Part shown: positions 36,943-47,619 of the stretch, piece by piece
Layout of the letters: every line of letters starts with the position of its first letter
Position numbering within the stretch: the first letter of the stretch is position 1
Assembly: GCF_050947875.1 (NCBI RefSeq)
Contig: NC_134569.1
Location: 34,806,277 to 34,870,276, forward strand
DNA length: 64,000 bases
Direction: 5' to 3'
Source: Dermacentor variabilis
Lineage: Eukaryota > Arthropoda > Arachnida > Ixodida > Ixodidae
Notes under the pieces: model-generated
Database searches by the model: none
The model's input: only the letters and a program-made list of their open reading frames with translations
What the model was told of the DNA's origin: nothing
Translations under genes and position numbers: made by a program

Positions 36943-37239
36943 CGTTCACGACGTGGACGCTGATGGATACGGGCTCGGCGTTGGCCGGGTCGCAGGTATA
37001 GTTCCCCGAATCGAGTGAGACAGCCTTGCGGATGTACAGTCGGCTGATGGTTCTGTCGGGGCCACCTTTGTGCAGAGTGATCTCTCCTTTGGCTGACACA
37101 TAGTTGATCATGCGGTCATTGTGGTACCAGAACACAAAATGCGGCGGCTCAGGGCTCCGGCTTATCTCGCAGGTCAGGTTGATGGAGCTGCCCGTGCGGA
37201 TGAAGAGGTCTGGACCACCTTCGATGACCGCTTTTGCCA
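36943..37239 (-). CDS. dpr: Dpr-family Ig protein, exon for second Ig domain
   Basis: This 297-bp exon encodes 98 whole codons plus split codons on both sides. After CCCGCAG (acceptor ending at 37240) it reads VAKAVIEGGPDLFI, the B-strand Cys in SSINLTCEIS, the C-strand Trp in FVFWYHNDRMINY, then TISRLYIRKAVSLDSGNYTC with the F-strand Cys. It ends HVVNG before GTGAGG (36942-36937). This is the Ig2 pattern of Drosophila Dpr proteins (GGPDLxxxxGSxINLTC, YIFWxH, DSGxYTC). Dprs are neuronal cell-surface proteins that pair with DIP receptors through Ig1 in synaptic partner choice. NLT and NYT are glycosylation sequons. The G|TG codon made with the 48693-48903 exon gives Val. The 3' exon is not identified. 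The paralogue is undetermined. Confidence 0.85.
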
Positions 37240-37796
37240 CTGCGGGAAGGTCGGGAGCCAAGATGAATGGTTGGAGCAGTTACAAGTATCTTCGTTGTGA
37301 ACACATGGAAACACAAATCATTTTGACACATGACCCATGACGCTTCAGAATCACTGAAAAAATCTAATCCGCGAAAAAAATTGTTTGGCTTCGAGATACA
37401 ATACTAGACAGATTTGCCGCAAAAGAGCATTAAAAACATGTCTGCAGATCTAACGCACGTGTGGGAATGTATGTGAAATGATGCTTTATTGAAGTGGTTA
37501 AAGGAAATGCTAGACAACCAAACATGGTGTGTACAAGTGTGTTTGTTTTAATTCCAAGCGAAATGTTATCTCATGCCGTGATTGTGTATGCATAACACAT
37601 GACATGAGTTTAATCGCATGCAATGTTTATGTTTCTTCACTGCAGTGTTCACAAGCTATGCCAGAGTGTAAACACTAAATCGGCCGGATGAGCACTCTGA
37701 GATGTCGACGCAGCAATGTCGGGACGGCGAAGGCGATGTGTGACGCCTCGTGATGAAAGGATGTCGATGAAAGGTGTATGGCAAACAAAGCTTAGC
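37240..37796. other. Intron of the Dpr-like gene (left part)
   Basis: Non-coding DNA between the Ig2 acceptor and the gypsy LTR. A pyrimidine-rich stretch precedes the acceptor on the minus strand. Nothing else is recognised. Confidence 0.6.
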
Positions 37797-37968
37797 TATA
37801 AAAATTCAGCGCAGCTTGCAGTGGCCACCGCTAGGCGGCGGTCTACGATAAGTAAGCGCACATGATTAAGGCGATTTATAAGTGCGCGAGCGAAGAGTGT
37901 GAGGATAAAGAAGTGTTTCCAACAAACGACGGTATGACTCGGCTCTGCCTCGTCCCTGTCCACGCTAA
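37797..37968 (+). repeat. Gypsy 5' LTR
   Basis: GTGGCCACCGCTAGGCGGCG begins at 37821, followed by a TATA-like TTTATAAGTGCGCGAG and AGTGTGAGGATAAAG. The block 37820-37967 aligns over its whole length with 45691-45837 in the same orientation. The outer left boundary is estimated. The LTR is short, about 170 bp. Confidence 0.7.
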
Positions 37969-37973
37969 AGTGG

Positions 37974-38386
37974 TGACTGGGCCGAACACACCTTCGTTAG
38001 CCTGGGGCAAGGAACGACGACATGGAACCTGCCGGTAACGCGCCTTTCACAACTACCCACTTCGGGTTGAGCTGTACTTCTGGCCCAGTCGAGCGCAGCC
38101 AAGTTCTTCTGAATAGACGCATTACTTTCATATCGTCCCCAACTTGCCTGCAGACGTCATCACCGAAATTCGTGACCTCACGCCACATCACCGCTCGAGC
38201 CTCCTAACACAACGCTGAAGGATGCATTGATTCGGCCGATTCCACTTTCAGGGCACAAGAACCTGCGACGACTTCTGGCGGCTGAATAGCTCGGCAGCCA
38301 CACGCCCACGCAATTCCTGCGCCCCTTCCAGCGCAGGCTATGTGAAAAGGTAAGCACCACCGACACCTCTATTTTTCGTCAGTTTT
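37974..38386 (+). pseudogene. Gypsy gag, first part
   Basis: In alternating frames it encodes LPADVITEIRDL, TLKDALIRPIPLSGHKNLRR, the LLAAE.LGSHTPTQFLRPFQ block and RRLCEKVSTTDTSIFRQF. These are gag blocks of gypsy-type elements. A stop interrupts after LLAAE, and a frameshift precedes TLKDAL. The reading continues in the piece starting at 39393. Confidence 0.7.
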
Positions 38387-39392
38387 TAATGCGAAACCAT
38401 TACATGCTGCCCCATTAAGCGAAAATCTGGCCTCGTTGGCATCGCTATCGTGCGATGGTGCCAAAATTGCCGATGTTGCAAAGAGAATGCTCAAGAATGC
38501 TCCCATTGACGTCAAATTTCTCATGGAGGTTCCCGTAGGCAAAGTAAATCGATGGCTTTGAAAAGAAAATTTCGTAAATTTTGGTCTGGGAGGAAGTCGA
38601 GCCCGGGCCTCTGCAGTGCGAGACTAGCACGCCTCGCGACCCAATGGCGGCTTTTTCTCTTTTATTATTTTATTAGTTTCCATATTTAACAAAACATCCG
38701 CCAGCCTGTATAAGACTAATTGCATTTACTTATGAACTTTCAACTGTGTAAGGGCATACAATATTTGTATCACTTCCTCTTCAGCGCCTTGGTGTTTCAG
38801 CACATCTCTGAGCTTCGTGACATTCTCAACGAAATGAGCGTTAACCGATCGTGCTTGGGGATCAGCGTTTTGGATATCCATGCGTGACCTCCATATGCTA
38901 TAAAGACTGAAAAGCATAAGTGCATAATACAGGACGCTATTTCCTGGAACCGGGAGAAATTTTATGCCGTGTGCTTCTATTTAAAGGTCCTTCTTCAATT
39001 TCCTTTGAAGGACATCCCAATACAGCACAGCGGCTCCACGGTTATGGTTGACTAAAGATGTGGCCTAGCGCGCGCGTCATTGGGCACGTGACGGCGCAGG
39101 TAATGGAGAGGAGGTGGCGCTCCGTCATTAGTACATAAAATGAGCGTATAAAATAAAAAGCGTTAATGACCGATCGAACGCCGCTGAGCGGTCCTTTCAG
39201 TTGTGAACTCCTCGCGGGCAGGCGAGCGCATTAAGATGCGTTTTGATTGGTGCGTTTTGATTTGGCCTTACCAAGGCGCGAGGCGAGAGCTTGCGCGGAC
39301 AAGGAACGAGCGGGAAAAGGCATTTGACCAAAGGCACTGCACTCCTTTCGCATTCCTACACGTAAGCAGTCTTAAGTGTCTCTGCCGAATTT
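38387..39392. mobile_element. About 1-kb sequence inserted inside gypsy gag
   Basis: Gag reads ..TSIFRQF up to 38386 and resumes at 39393 with SRLPVNVRLVLV, the next expected gag block, so the 1,006 bp between are a later insertion. T-runs flank both sides (GTTTTT and ATTTTTTTTT). The minus strand at about 38640-38570 is tRNA-like (GAGGCCCGGGCTCGACTTCC resembles a degenerate B box), which suggests a SINE piece. A 63-codon minus frame (38917-38726) contains NAHFVENVTKLRDVLKHQGA and stops at LKVHK; its origin is unknown. More than one element may be stacked here. Confidence 0.55.
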
Positions 39393-39735
39393 TTTTTTCA
39401 GCCGCTTGCCCGTCAACGTTCGCCTGGTGCTCGTTACCTCAGAAGATCTTGAAATTAGGAAGATGGCAGACTTAGTGGATCAAATCATGGAAGTTCCAAC
39501 ATTTTCCATATCAGCCATCTACGCACAAGCTAGGGATCCTGTAGCCGAGCTTCGCGCTGAACTGTCCCACCTTGCTGACGCCGTAGCCAACCTGCAAACC
39601 CGTTCTCGTCGACGCCGCACATAGGGCGACCGTCGTCGCCTTCTGGATAAGTCCCGGTTCCCCATGGTATGTTGGTACCATTGTCGCTTCTTTGAAGATG
39701 CCCACAACTGCATTCCCCCTAGCTTTTGGGCGGGA
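39393..39735 (+). pseudogene. Gypsy gag, second part, with Cys-rich block
   Basis: After the insertion the frame gives RLPVNVRLVLVTSEDLEIRK, then MADLVDQIMEV and AELRAELSHLADAVANLQTR to a stop at 39622. Another frame then gives VCWYHCRFFEDAHNC, the CWYHxxF...A..C knuckle-like motif found before protease in tick-type gypsy gags. Confidence 0.7.
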
Positions 39736-39759
39736 AACGACAGGGCCTGGCACTGGCGG

Positions 39760-40061
39760 CAGCAAGTGCCTCAGCCTCTGCGGCGAGCCGCCAATTTTTC
39801 TTTGTTTCCGACCGCGACAATGGTGCTCGTTTCCTGATGGATGCAAGTGACGAAATTAGCGTCATACCGGCCACACCAGTCTACTGCAGAGGCCCGCCGA
39901 CTTCACCACTACAGGCTATCAACAATTGCCGCATAGCGACATACAGCGAGTGGTCATTGACTCTAGACTTAGACCTTCGCCGTGCATTCCACTGGCTTTT
40001 CACTGTCACCGACATCAAGCATGCCATCATTGCACCAGATTTCTTCCGCCACTTCAAGCAT
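39760..40061 (+). pseudogene. Gypsy aspartic protease, inactivated
   Basis: The frame reads RQFFFVSDRDNGARFLMDAS and then DEISVIP, aligning with the family pattern RLFFVxDRxTGxxFLxDTGAxVSVxP. The catalytic DTG is changed to DAS, so the enzyme would be dead. It continues to FTVTDIKHAIIAPDFFRHF, the start of the protease-RT junction. Confidence 0.75.
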
Positions 40062-40559
40062 TGAAGTCATTGCATGCTGGCGGACGTCGTCCGCCCGCAA
40101 TTAAAGTCTCTTCCAACAATGCCTTCACGACGCCACCACGCACCTCAGGGCAAAAGGCGAGCATTCAGTGGTGTCTTACATAAACCTGACAGTTTTGCTT
40201 TCCCCAAGCCAGTTTCCTATAGCGGACATGCTGCGTGAACTTCTCAGTTTCACTCGGCCAGCGTATGACAAGAAAGCAGTCAAGCACCAAGTTCTGCATT
40301 ACATTTAAGCCGAAGGCCCGCCGGTGCACGCCCGCCCATCCGCGTCGCCTGAATCCTGAAGAACATTGCAAATCACAGAACAAGTTTCAGCTTATGCTTG
40401 GCATCACTCAACTAGCTTGCATCATTCGACCTTCGAGTAGTTCTTGGTCCACGGTACTTCACCTGATGCCAAAATCTACGCCTGGTGATTGCAGACCGTA
40501 GACACGGACCATCCAGATTGTTGTGGCACCAAAATATATTCCAAAGAGCGCAATTGTGA

Positions 40560-40835
40560 CAACTTTAAGAGTTTTGCAAGTTTCTACGGATGCCGTTCGG
40601 CGCCGCTCAAAGGTTTCAACGCTTCATAAACGAAATGCTGCGTGGTCTGGGCTTCTGCCATGCGTACCTCGACGACCTTCTCATCACGTCACGATCACCT
40701 CTTGCTTCTCTTCAAGCGTTTAGATTTTAGCGTTTCGAGTGTTCAGGGCTTGTCATCAACGCCGGGCAGTGCAAATTTGGTGTGTCGGCAATGCCTTTCC
40801 CGGGGCATACAGCCGACGCTTCAGGCATTTTGAAA
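40560..40835 (+). pseudogene. Gypsy reverse transcriptase fragment
   Basis: Frames give FLRMPFGAAQRFQRFINEML, RGLGFCHAYLDDLLITSRS and RFECSGLVINAGQCKFGVS. YLDD is the RT active-site motif. Two residues are missing in the PFGLRNAAQ block and a stop lies before RFECS. Sequence at 40080-40560 is RT N-terminal but too damaged to read continuously. Confidence 0.8.
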
Positions 40836-40866
40836 CCGACCTTTCATAACGCACTGTGCACACATC

Positions 40867-41220
40867 TTGCAGCCTTTGTACGACCTACTGGCCGCATCTT
40901 TGAAGCCAGCGGAGGAGATGTGGACAGATGAATCACTGTGTGCCTTCCAGAAGATCAAGGATGCGCTCAGTCGAGCTACACTCTTTGTCTACCCGAAAAT
41001 GAACTCGTGCCTTTGCCTTGCAATGGTTGTGTCCGACTCCGCTGTGGGCGCCGAGGTACATCAGCGCAGTGAGCAAGGTTTGCAACCCATTTGGTTTTAT
41101 TCTCGCAAGCTAACGCCTACAGAACAACACTATCGCTCGTTTGGCCGAAGGGTCCAACTTTTACATCGTCACTGATCCCAAACTTTTCACGTTTGGTCTT
41201 CCATCACTGAAGTCGGACGG
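40867..41220 (+). pseudogene. Gypsy RNase H fragment
   Basis: The frame reads LQPLYDLLAASLKPAEEMWT (RT-RNase H connection), AFQKIKDALSRATLFVYP and, in place of the usual DASDxAVGA, VVSDSAVGAEVHQRSEQG. SRKLTPTEQHYRSFGR follows. After a frameshift FYIVTDPKLFTFGL corresponds to the VTDHKPLTF motif. The catalytic D of DASD is replaced by V. Confidence 0.8.
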
Positions 41221-41640
41221 AAGCACGCACACAGCCGGAGAACAGCGCCGAAGGACGTACATATTAGAATGTACTACAGATATCCGCCGCATCTGCGGCT
41301 CCTGCACGTTATCGTCCGATGTGGTGGCGTCCGCAAGTCACTCGAACAGCCCTACGCAGGCCCCTACAAAGTACTCTGGCGCAGCCCACAGCACGTCACA
41401 ATTGACGTGAATGGCCGGGCAGAAGTGATCGCCTTAGACCGTGTTGAACCGGCCTACCTTGCTGTCGTCCATCTCCCGCAATCAATTACGTCACCTTCCC
41501 GGACCTTCACCACTGCTAAAGTTCCGAATGTGCAATCGGGAACCCACCGTACGCCTCAGCTTCTGCTTTGGGTGCCCGCCTTAACCCATCATTTGCATCA
41601 AAGTATATGTACGCACGCTAGCGAAGCTGCCATAGAAGCC
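41221..41640 (+). pseudogene. Gypsy integrase, C-terminal remnant
   Basis: VRKSLEQPYAGPYKVLWRSP, then QHVTIDVNGRAEVIALDRVE and PAYL match the chromodomain-like/SH3-like integrase C-terminus of gypsy elements. The HHCC and DDE parts expected between RNase H and this piece are gone, so about 1 kb was deleted near 41220-41265. The frame ends at 41662. Confidence 0.75.
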
Positions 41641-41660
41641 CATACGTCCTGCAATGGCGG

Positions 41661-42189
41661 CTAGTGGGGACACGGTAGCGCCATCTACATTTCGTGCGAT
41701 CAACTTCGCGGTGGAAAAATAATCTACGTTTAACCGTTTAACGTTCGAGGCTTGTTGCGCCAAGTCGTCTACTGCGCCAGCTCACATCACATCGTATATG
41801 CAAAGCACACAACAGTACAAATGAAGTGTATGTAATTGAGAATATTCGCTACGACTTCGCGACAGAACTGCCAACAGGAAACATGTCACGCCTTGTTTTA
41901 ATTTCATGCGTTAGATGACGCGAGCATCGAAAAAAAAAGAATGTGAAATTAACTTAGACAACATTTTTTTTTGTATTGCTAAAACTAAAGAGTATTGCGT
42001 ATAAATTAATTTATATAACTGAACCTAGCAACAAGCTAGTGGCACACCAGACGCGCCATATGCATGCGTCATGTGCCAGACACGCCACTGAAGCGAGCGA
42101 GGCCGGTCGCACATGTGAGGATTCACCTGTTCGGCGACCCGTACCTCTTTTTTGGATGTAACCTGGTTTCTTGAGCTCCCGGCGTAATA
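41661..42189. other. Unassigned intronic stretch
   Basis: No 3' LTR follows directly after the integrase remnant. An A-run lies at 41930-41939. No gene is supported. Confidence 0.5.
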
Positions 42190-43089
42190 TTGCATTCCTT
42201 CTGCACTTCTCCATATGAGGTGCACAGTGGCCGCGTACACGTTTACATCTGCAAGTTCAGCTGCTGCTGTGGTGATACCAACAAGATCCGTCAAAATACA
42301 GCTAAAACATCACATGTATCATCAACGACAGCTGCTGAACTGATAGCCTTGCGTGCGGCTCTTCATTTCATTCAGGAGGAACCACCCCATGCATGGTCAG
42401 TCTTCTGTGATTCCAAGGCAGCCCTACAGAGTGTGCTCTCAGCACTGCGCCATGGATCATATGAACAGCTCGTCGCAGAGATCAGCGAAGTATACCATCG
42501 CATAGTTGACGAAGGACACGATATCATATATCAGTGGTTGCCTAGTCACTGTGGCATACATGGCAATGATCGAGCAGACGCAGCTGCCCGATCTGCCCAT
42601 GACGGCGTCAACTGCGTTGCCATTCCTCTTTCGAGAGCCGACGCAGCGAAAAAACTTGCCATACTTGCACATGACCTGACATTAGCTCAATGGAATTCAT
42701 CCGATTTCACAAGTGCACGCCTTCATACCCTGGACCCTAATTTACAACTCCGTATTCCGCCCGAGGTTCCACGACGCGGCTGCACCCTTCTAATTCGTCA
42801 ATGGCTTGGAGTAGCATTTTCAAATGCGTACTCCTTTCTTATCGGAATGTCCAACAGCCCACTTTGTGACTTCTGCGGGTGCAATGAAACAATCGCGCGC
42901 CTTCTTTGTCAGTGCTCCAGTTTCAACCCGCAAAGAGCAGTCCTCTCAGCCACCCTAGACAAACTGGACAAGCGCCCAATGACAGAAAACAAGATCTTTG
43001 GAAACTCGCCTGCGCGAACATCAGCGCGATCGGCTATGAAGGCGCTGCTGCGGTATTTAAATGACACTGGACTTTCTGACAGATTATGA
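42190..43089 (+). pseudogene. LINE ORF2 C-terminus: RNase H, zinc motif lost
   Basis: The frame is open for 299 codons. The start of RNase H (AAVVIPTRSVKIQ) is in another frame, so a frameshift lies near 42300. Then come TTAAELIALRAALHF, WSVFCDSKAALQSVL and PSHCGIHGNDRADAAARSA. The terminal motif is CDFCGCNETIARLLCQC: the histidine of CX2CX7HX4C is replaced by Arg, unlike in copy 1. The end LNDTGLSDRL matches copy 1's ATGLDRRL. The product would be non-functional. Confidence 0.85.
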
Positions 43090-43326
43090 CTTCACTGTGT
43101 GACGCAGGATTGTACGGTGACACTGCATAACACTAGGAACGCCTTTGCTAGCTGCGTGACAGTGCCCACAGCAACAGTTTGTGTGTACGTGCGTGTGTGT
43201 AGTTTTTTCTTCTTTTTCTTCTTTTTAATCCTTCTCTCTCTCACCTCTCGCATCCCCTTGCCCCTCCCCCAGTATAGGGTAGCCAACCGGAGATAATCTC
43301 TGGTTAAGCTCCCTGTCTTTCCTTTG

Positions 43327-43381
<55 letters not shown>
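42190..43381 (+). mobile_element. RNase H LINE, 3' end with CT-rich tail (copy 2)
   Basis: It has the same organisation as 14765-15949: RNase H, linker, zinc-like motif, stop at 43087-43089, and a 3' UTR with CCCAGTATAGGGTAGCCAAC and CTCCCTGTCTTTCC, ending in a CT tract (43330-43381). It lies antisense in the Dpr-like intron, to the right of the gypsy element. The two protein ends differ at many positions, so the copies belong to different subfamilies or are old. Confidence 0.85.
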
Positions 43382-43384
<3 letters not shown>

Positions 43385-43491
43385 CTTCGACCAGGCGCCA
43401 CTGCACTATTGGACTACGGCAGGGTGAGAAATTTTTTTAGAGTCTACAACGCATTTCAAGCAATTTAGGCTTTTACGGCCCGGAACATAGA

Positions 43492-43925
43492 CTTGTGACG
43501 CAATTAGCGAAAAACAGCTCAGCCATCCTGGCGCAATTTCAGGTAATGACTCGTACTGGGAGATGTTTACGATGCTTTCTATGGGCCCCAACATTACTTT
43601 AACTTATTTCGGTTGTTTTTGGACACGCTCGCCGCATCCGGCTTTGTGACACAGTTAGCGAAAAGCAGCTCGGCCGTGTGACGCACTTAGTTTCGCGTGT
43701 AGTGAATCTTACTGGGACAAGTTCGTGACGCATTCTCTGACCCCCAACATTATTGTTATTTCGTTACTTTATGGGATACCTTTGAGGCCCGCTCGCCGCG
43801 CCCGGCGTTGTGACGAGTTAGCAAAAAGCAGCTCGGCCGTGGTTGCAGTTAGTTTGGCGTGTACCGAATTTTAGTGCGACAAGTTTGTGACGCTCGCTGT
43901 GGCCCGGCAACATGTACCTTCTTTC
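43492..43925. repeat. Tandem repeat, 150-164 bp period, about 2.7 units
   Basis: Units begin at 43492, 43642 and 43806, each near TTGTGACxxAxTTAGC(G/A)AAAA and CAGCTC(A/G)GCC. Each then has an ACTGGGA(C)A block, a CCCCAACATTA block and CGCTCGCCGC(A/G)(T/C)CCGG at the end. Divergence is roughly 25-30 percent by eye. It follows the LINE CT tail after about 110 bp. Confidence 0.75.
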
Positions 43926-45649
43926 GGTACTTACGCTTGTCGAAAACACGACGAGCGATTACCTACAGTGATAACAAGGGAATGTGTTGTTTGCGCAGGC
44001 AGAATGCGCAAAAAATAACGCCGGAAAGCTCAAAAATCAAGAACTCGGAAATTCTGTCTTCTGAACGACTGAGAACAATCTTTGCACCCATGAATTTGGT
44101 CTTTAGTGCGAGTAAAAGGCATTCTGCGAGCGTCTAGCGTGGTCTGGCTGAGAGCCTATGTCGTGGCTACCTCATTTTATTTAGCGCACCATCGTGTGGC
44201 TGAGGCCAAGTTGTTTTGTAAACGCGCAGTCGCCCGTGTATTTGTGCTCTTAAAGTGCGGGAAATAATGCCCGGCAATGAGAAATGCTTGGAAAACAGAT
44301 ATTTTCATATTTTATGCAATTGTTTGGGAGGAGTTGGTTATTTTCTACACCATGTGTATGTGGAAGCAAATTGCTCTGGTTTGTAATGCCGCGCATTCAC
44401 CACTTTCACACTCTTCGCCTCTAGACGCAGCATTCCTGTAACATTTAAAGACCAAAATGACACATGCTTGTAATTTGTTTTTAAACTGATGCCGTCCGGT
44501 GGAGTTTCGTACGGGAACTACTGCTGCTTACCTGGCGGTAACAACGTTGGATGAAGGCACAAAAAGCCCGGAACGAGCATTTATATATAGCGAAATAAAC
44601 ATTCTCTTATTTAAAGGCGTTTCATGTCTACCTTATGAAATTGCACGTGGCACAGATTCGATGCGGGCTGGTAAAGCTCGTGCGCAATCATTTCAATTAA
44701 ATAAACGATTCCGCACTAAGACACGGCGCGGTTAAGTAGCAGAAAAGAAAAAAAAAGAAAAGCCGATTAGCGCAGCAGGCGTAACGCGTGCTAGCTAGCG
44801 TTTAAAACGCGCGCGCCAAAACCGAAAGCGGGAGGTGTCAATCCCATCCGCTACAGCCAATTCGGCCGCTGGCTTGAGTGGGAGTGTCCACTTTTGTTGA
44901 ATATATTTCTCTGTATCTAATCGTAATGTACCCTTCTGTATTTGTAAGCCTCGTTCTATAACGGCACGTATTGTACTGGTGAGCCTTGAGAATTTTGCAT
45001 GAATTCGAAGCAATAAGCTCACCCAGATTTTGAACTTAGTACCATATTCACTTGTCCGTAGTGCCAACACACATATGTTATTTCGGTATAAAGATAAATC
45101 AACATTAGATTGAAATAATTCACAAAAACTAGACTTTATCTTCCCTGACACAGCACGCATGGCAGCTGTAGTTCTTCTGTGGTACTCAGGACATTCTGTG
45201 GTACTCAGAACATAAATTTGTTAATCAAATCTCATATGGTTAATACTATATATATTCCCATTATTTTTTATGGCTACGCATGAGAATTTTGACGACATCG
45301 GAGTGTTAAATGCGGTAATACAATCTCTGCATATCACAGCACCAACCGCCACAAGCAAACTTCAGAAAAGCTGCACTATTTCGTACTCATAATTATCCGC
45401 GGATGGAAATAAACAGCCTGTAACTTCACATTTTCCTATTCTAATGACATTTTGCGTGCTTTTTCAAACAGTCCTATTGGTGACGATTGGATGCATATTT
45501 TTCATCAATTAGTGTTTTGTCCGCGATATGTAGTCGCGCTTCAATCGCTTGACCGTAATTGATGTCGCTGCTCATTGGTTTGAAACCGCACCTGAGCCTC
45601 GTCTTCGCAACCATATGAATTGACCTTGGTTTGAACCACCGAAGGACGT
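43926..45649. other. Unassigned intronic stretch
   Basis: An open minus frame of 121 codons (45160-44795) contains TLRLDTEKYIQQKWTLPLKP and has no recognised domain. A duplicated TTCTGTGGTACTCAG occurs at 45175-45208. No gene is supported. Confidence 0.4.
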
Positions 45650-45837
45650 TTCCCATTATGAAGGGGGGGGGGGTGGACTAGGCACTATGTCGTGGCCACC
45701 GCTAGGCGGTGGCCTGCAATAAGAGAGGGCGCATGAAAAAGACGATATATAAGCATGCGAGGGAAGAATGTGAGGATAAAAAAGTTTTCCAGCGAATGTC
45801 GGTACGGCTCGTCTCTGCCGCGCCCCTATCTACGTTA
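45650..45837 (+). mobile_element. Gypsy polypurine tract and LTR (3' or solo)
   Basis: AAGGGGGGGGGGGTGG (45661-45676) has the form of a polypurine tract. It is followed by GTGGCCACCGCTAGGCGGTG, a TATA-like ATATATAAGCATGCGAG and ATGTGAGGATAAAAAAG, homologous to the LTR at 37797-37968 in the same orientation. A PPT upstream of an LTR marks the 3' LTR side. It may be the displaced 3' LTR of the element at 37797, with the LINE and tandem repeat inserted between, or part of another copy. Confidence 0.7.
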
Positions 45838-47619
45838 CAAGCCCTTTGAAATAACTCGGAATATTGCCTGACACAGAGGCCTTTAAAACAGCGTCAGCCC
45901 GGTCTTTATCAGGAGTTGTTGTCTTTTGACTGCAGATCCAACTCTTTCAGCTTTTTATTGCCTGCTCATTTGACATGCGGGCTATATTTGTACCAGAGCA
46001 AAGGGTGGACTTGCAAAATAAGCCACTATTTCGATCTTCTCAATAAGCTGATTAGCCTGTGCCAATATAGGACCGGAAGCAGGTACGAACATGCTGCCGC
46101 AACAACACCGAGGGCTAAACAACTCTCTTCTTTGCACAATAGAAGTGAAAAATTACTCCCGCATAGCTTGACGACTTCCTAGCCAAGCGCATTATCTCCC
46201 GCAATAGAGACCGGTCTCCCGTAATATACGTTGCGATCGAAGCTTAACACGGCCGTAACACGGTGCGAACGTGCCTGGCATATAATTTATTACGCTACGA
46301 GCTTCAACCCTGGGTACAACCCAACAACCTACACAACGAGAATAACTCCCCTTCGTCTTCCTCCTGCTGTGCAACTGGCAAGCTTGCCTCGCAGCATTTC
46401 TTTAAAGGCACATGCGTGCAGCAATCGTTTCGGTGACAACGTTCCGATGCATCGTAATGACTGCGGCATGCGCTCTCGAGGCTGGCTTCCGGGTGAAGGA
46501 ACGACGTCCATTCGAGCGAAGCGAAGGTCGGAAGCCTATTAACAGATGCATAGGTCTCCCGATTGCCAAACGAGGGGTGGGCGGGGGGGGGGGGGGACTG
46601 TGGGTGTTCTTATGATTCCGTTAATGTCAGCGGCCATCGTGGGGCTCCCGACGACTACAGAAATGACAAAGGTTGGGTCAAATTATCAAGGGCCAGGGTA
46701 CATAATAAAGAAAGCGAGCGACAGGGCATTGGGCACGGGCCTCCGGCCACCAACTAAGTCCGTCGACAAGCAGGCATTGCCGCGGGACAAAAGGAACGGG
46801 TTATCCGGGTTCTAGAGAGAAAAAATGGGGGTGGGGAGCAATATTGCTAATGAACCGGGCTGGGGCCTTTGTTTTCATTGGGTCTCGATAGCGTGCAGGT
46901 TCCGTGTGTTGCCCCGAGAACCACTCGCCAGCTGCGTTTTCCTCGTGTCTTGGCCCTCGGCGCTCCTGCGTTCTTCTTTTTCTTGTTTTCTCTTCACCCG
47001 TGTTCCGTGTTTGTCCGTATCTCCAGTTCGTCGCGCAAGGCCCGAGGAAGAGCCCCAGGCTGCTCGCGGGATAGGGATCCCGTTTAATGGAGGCAGCGTC
47101 AATTGGGCTGTGACCAGCGCCCGGCTGCTCCCTGGCGGAGCCTAGCAGGCCGAGAACCCGCATGTGTCGCTATTGCGAAATAGCCTTAAAAGATATAACA
47201 AGAGCGGCAGGAGAGGTCAAGGCAGTCGATAGGCCTTGGAAGATTAGGCGAGGCAACACAGAAGAGACGAGAGAAATTTAGGCCACCTCTCTTTTTTACT
47301 TCTTTCTTTTTAATCTTAGGCGACCGAATGAAGTGTCATCTTACTACAAGAAATGTGATGACAAGATAAAAGCTTTTTTGTTTGTACTTCTTCATCTCTT
47401 CCTTTAGTAAATGTGAAAAGGGAGAAATTGCGCCGTAGATAAAACCGGATATCTGGATTTAATAAGTAGGGAACATAATGAAAACAACAACAAAGATAAC
47501 GAGAAGAAAAGACACTGTCAAAAGCCCATACAAATATGGCTGCTGGTATGAATTGCACTCATAAGCGTAGAAATAGATAGGTTTGTGAAGATTAGAGATC
47601 GGAAATAAATGGAGGAACT
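45838..47619. other. Unassigned intronic stretch with a GC-rich block
   Basis: 46573-46596 is a G-rich quadruplex-type tract. 46590-47160 is GC-rich, with AATAAAG at 46703 and AATGGAGGCAGCGTC near 47086 resembling a primer-binding region, so a degraded LTR element is possible but unproven. Frames open on both strands here (120 and 106 codons) show no domain. Confidence 0.3.

Larger units (their letters stand above)
37797..41660 (+). mobile_element. Ty3/gypsy LTR retrotransposon, decayed, integrase core deleted
   Basis: Left to right: a 5' LTR (about 37797-37968), a primer-binding-like TGGTGACTGGG right after it, gag in two pieces around a nested insertion, a Cys-rich knuckle-like block, an aspartic protease, RT, RNase H and the integrase C-terminus. 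The integrase zinc and catalytic domains are missing, and many stops and frameshifts break the frames. A matching LTR preceded by a polypurine-like G-tract occurs at 45650-45837 and could be its displaced 3' LTR. It is antisense to the host Dpr-like gene, inside its intron. Confidence 0.8.

Noticed and set aside
42457..42672. Minus-strand frame as a gene
   Set aside because: It is antisense to the RNase H frame of the LINE at 42190-43089.
46801..47163. 120-codon minus frame and 106-codon plus frame over the same bases
   Set aside because: Both strands open together in GC-rich DNA, with charged low-complexity peptides, which indicates absence of stops rather than coding.
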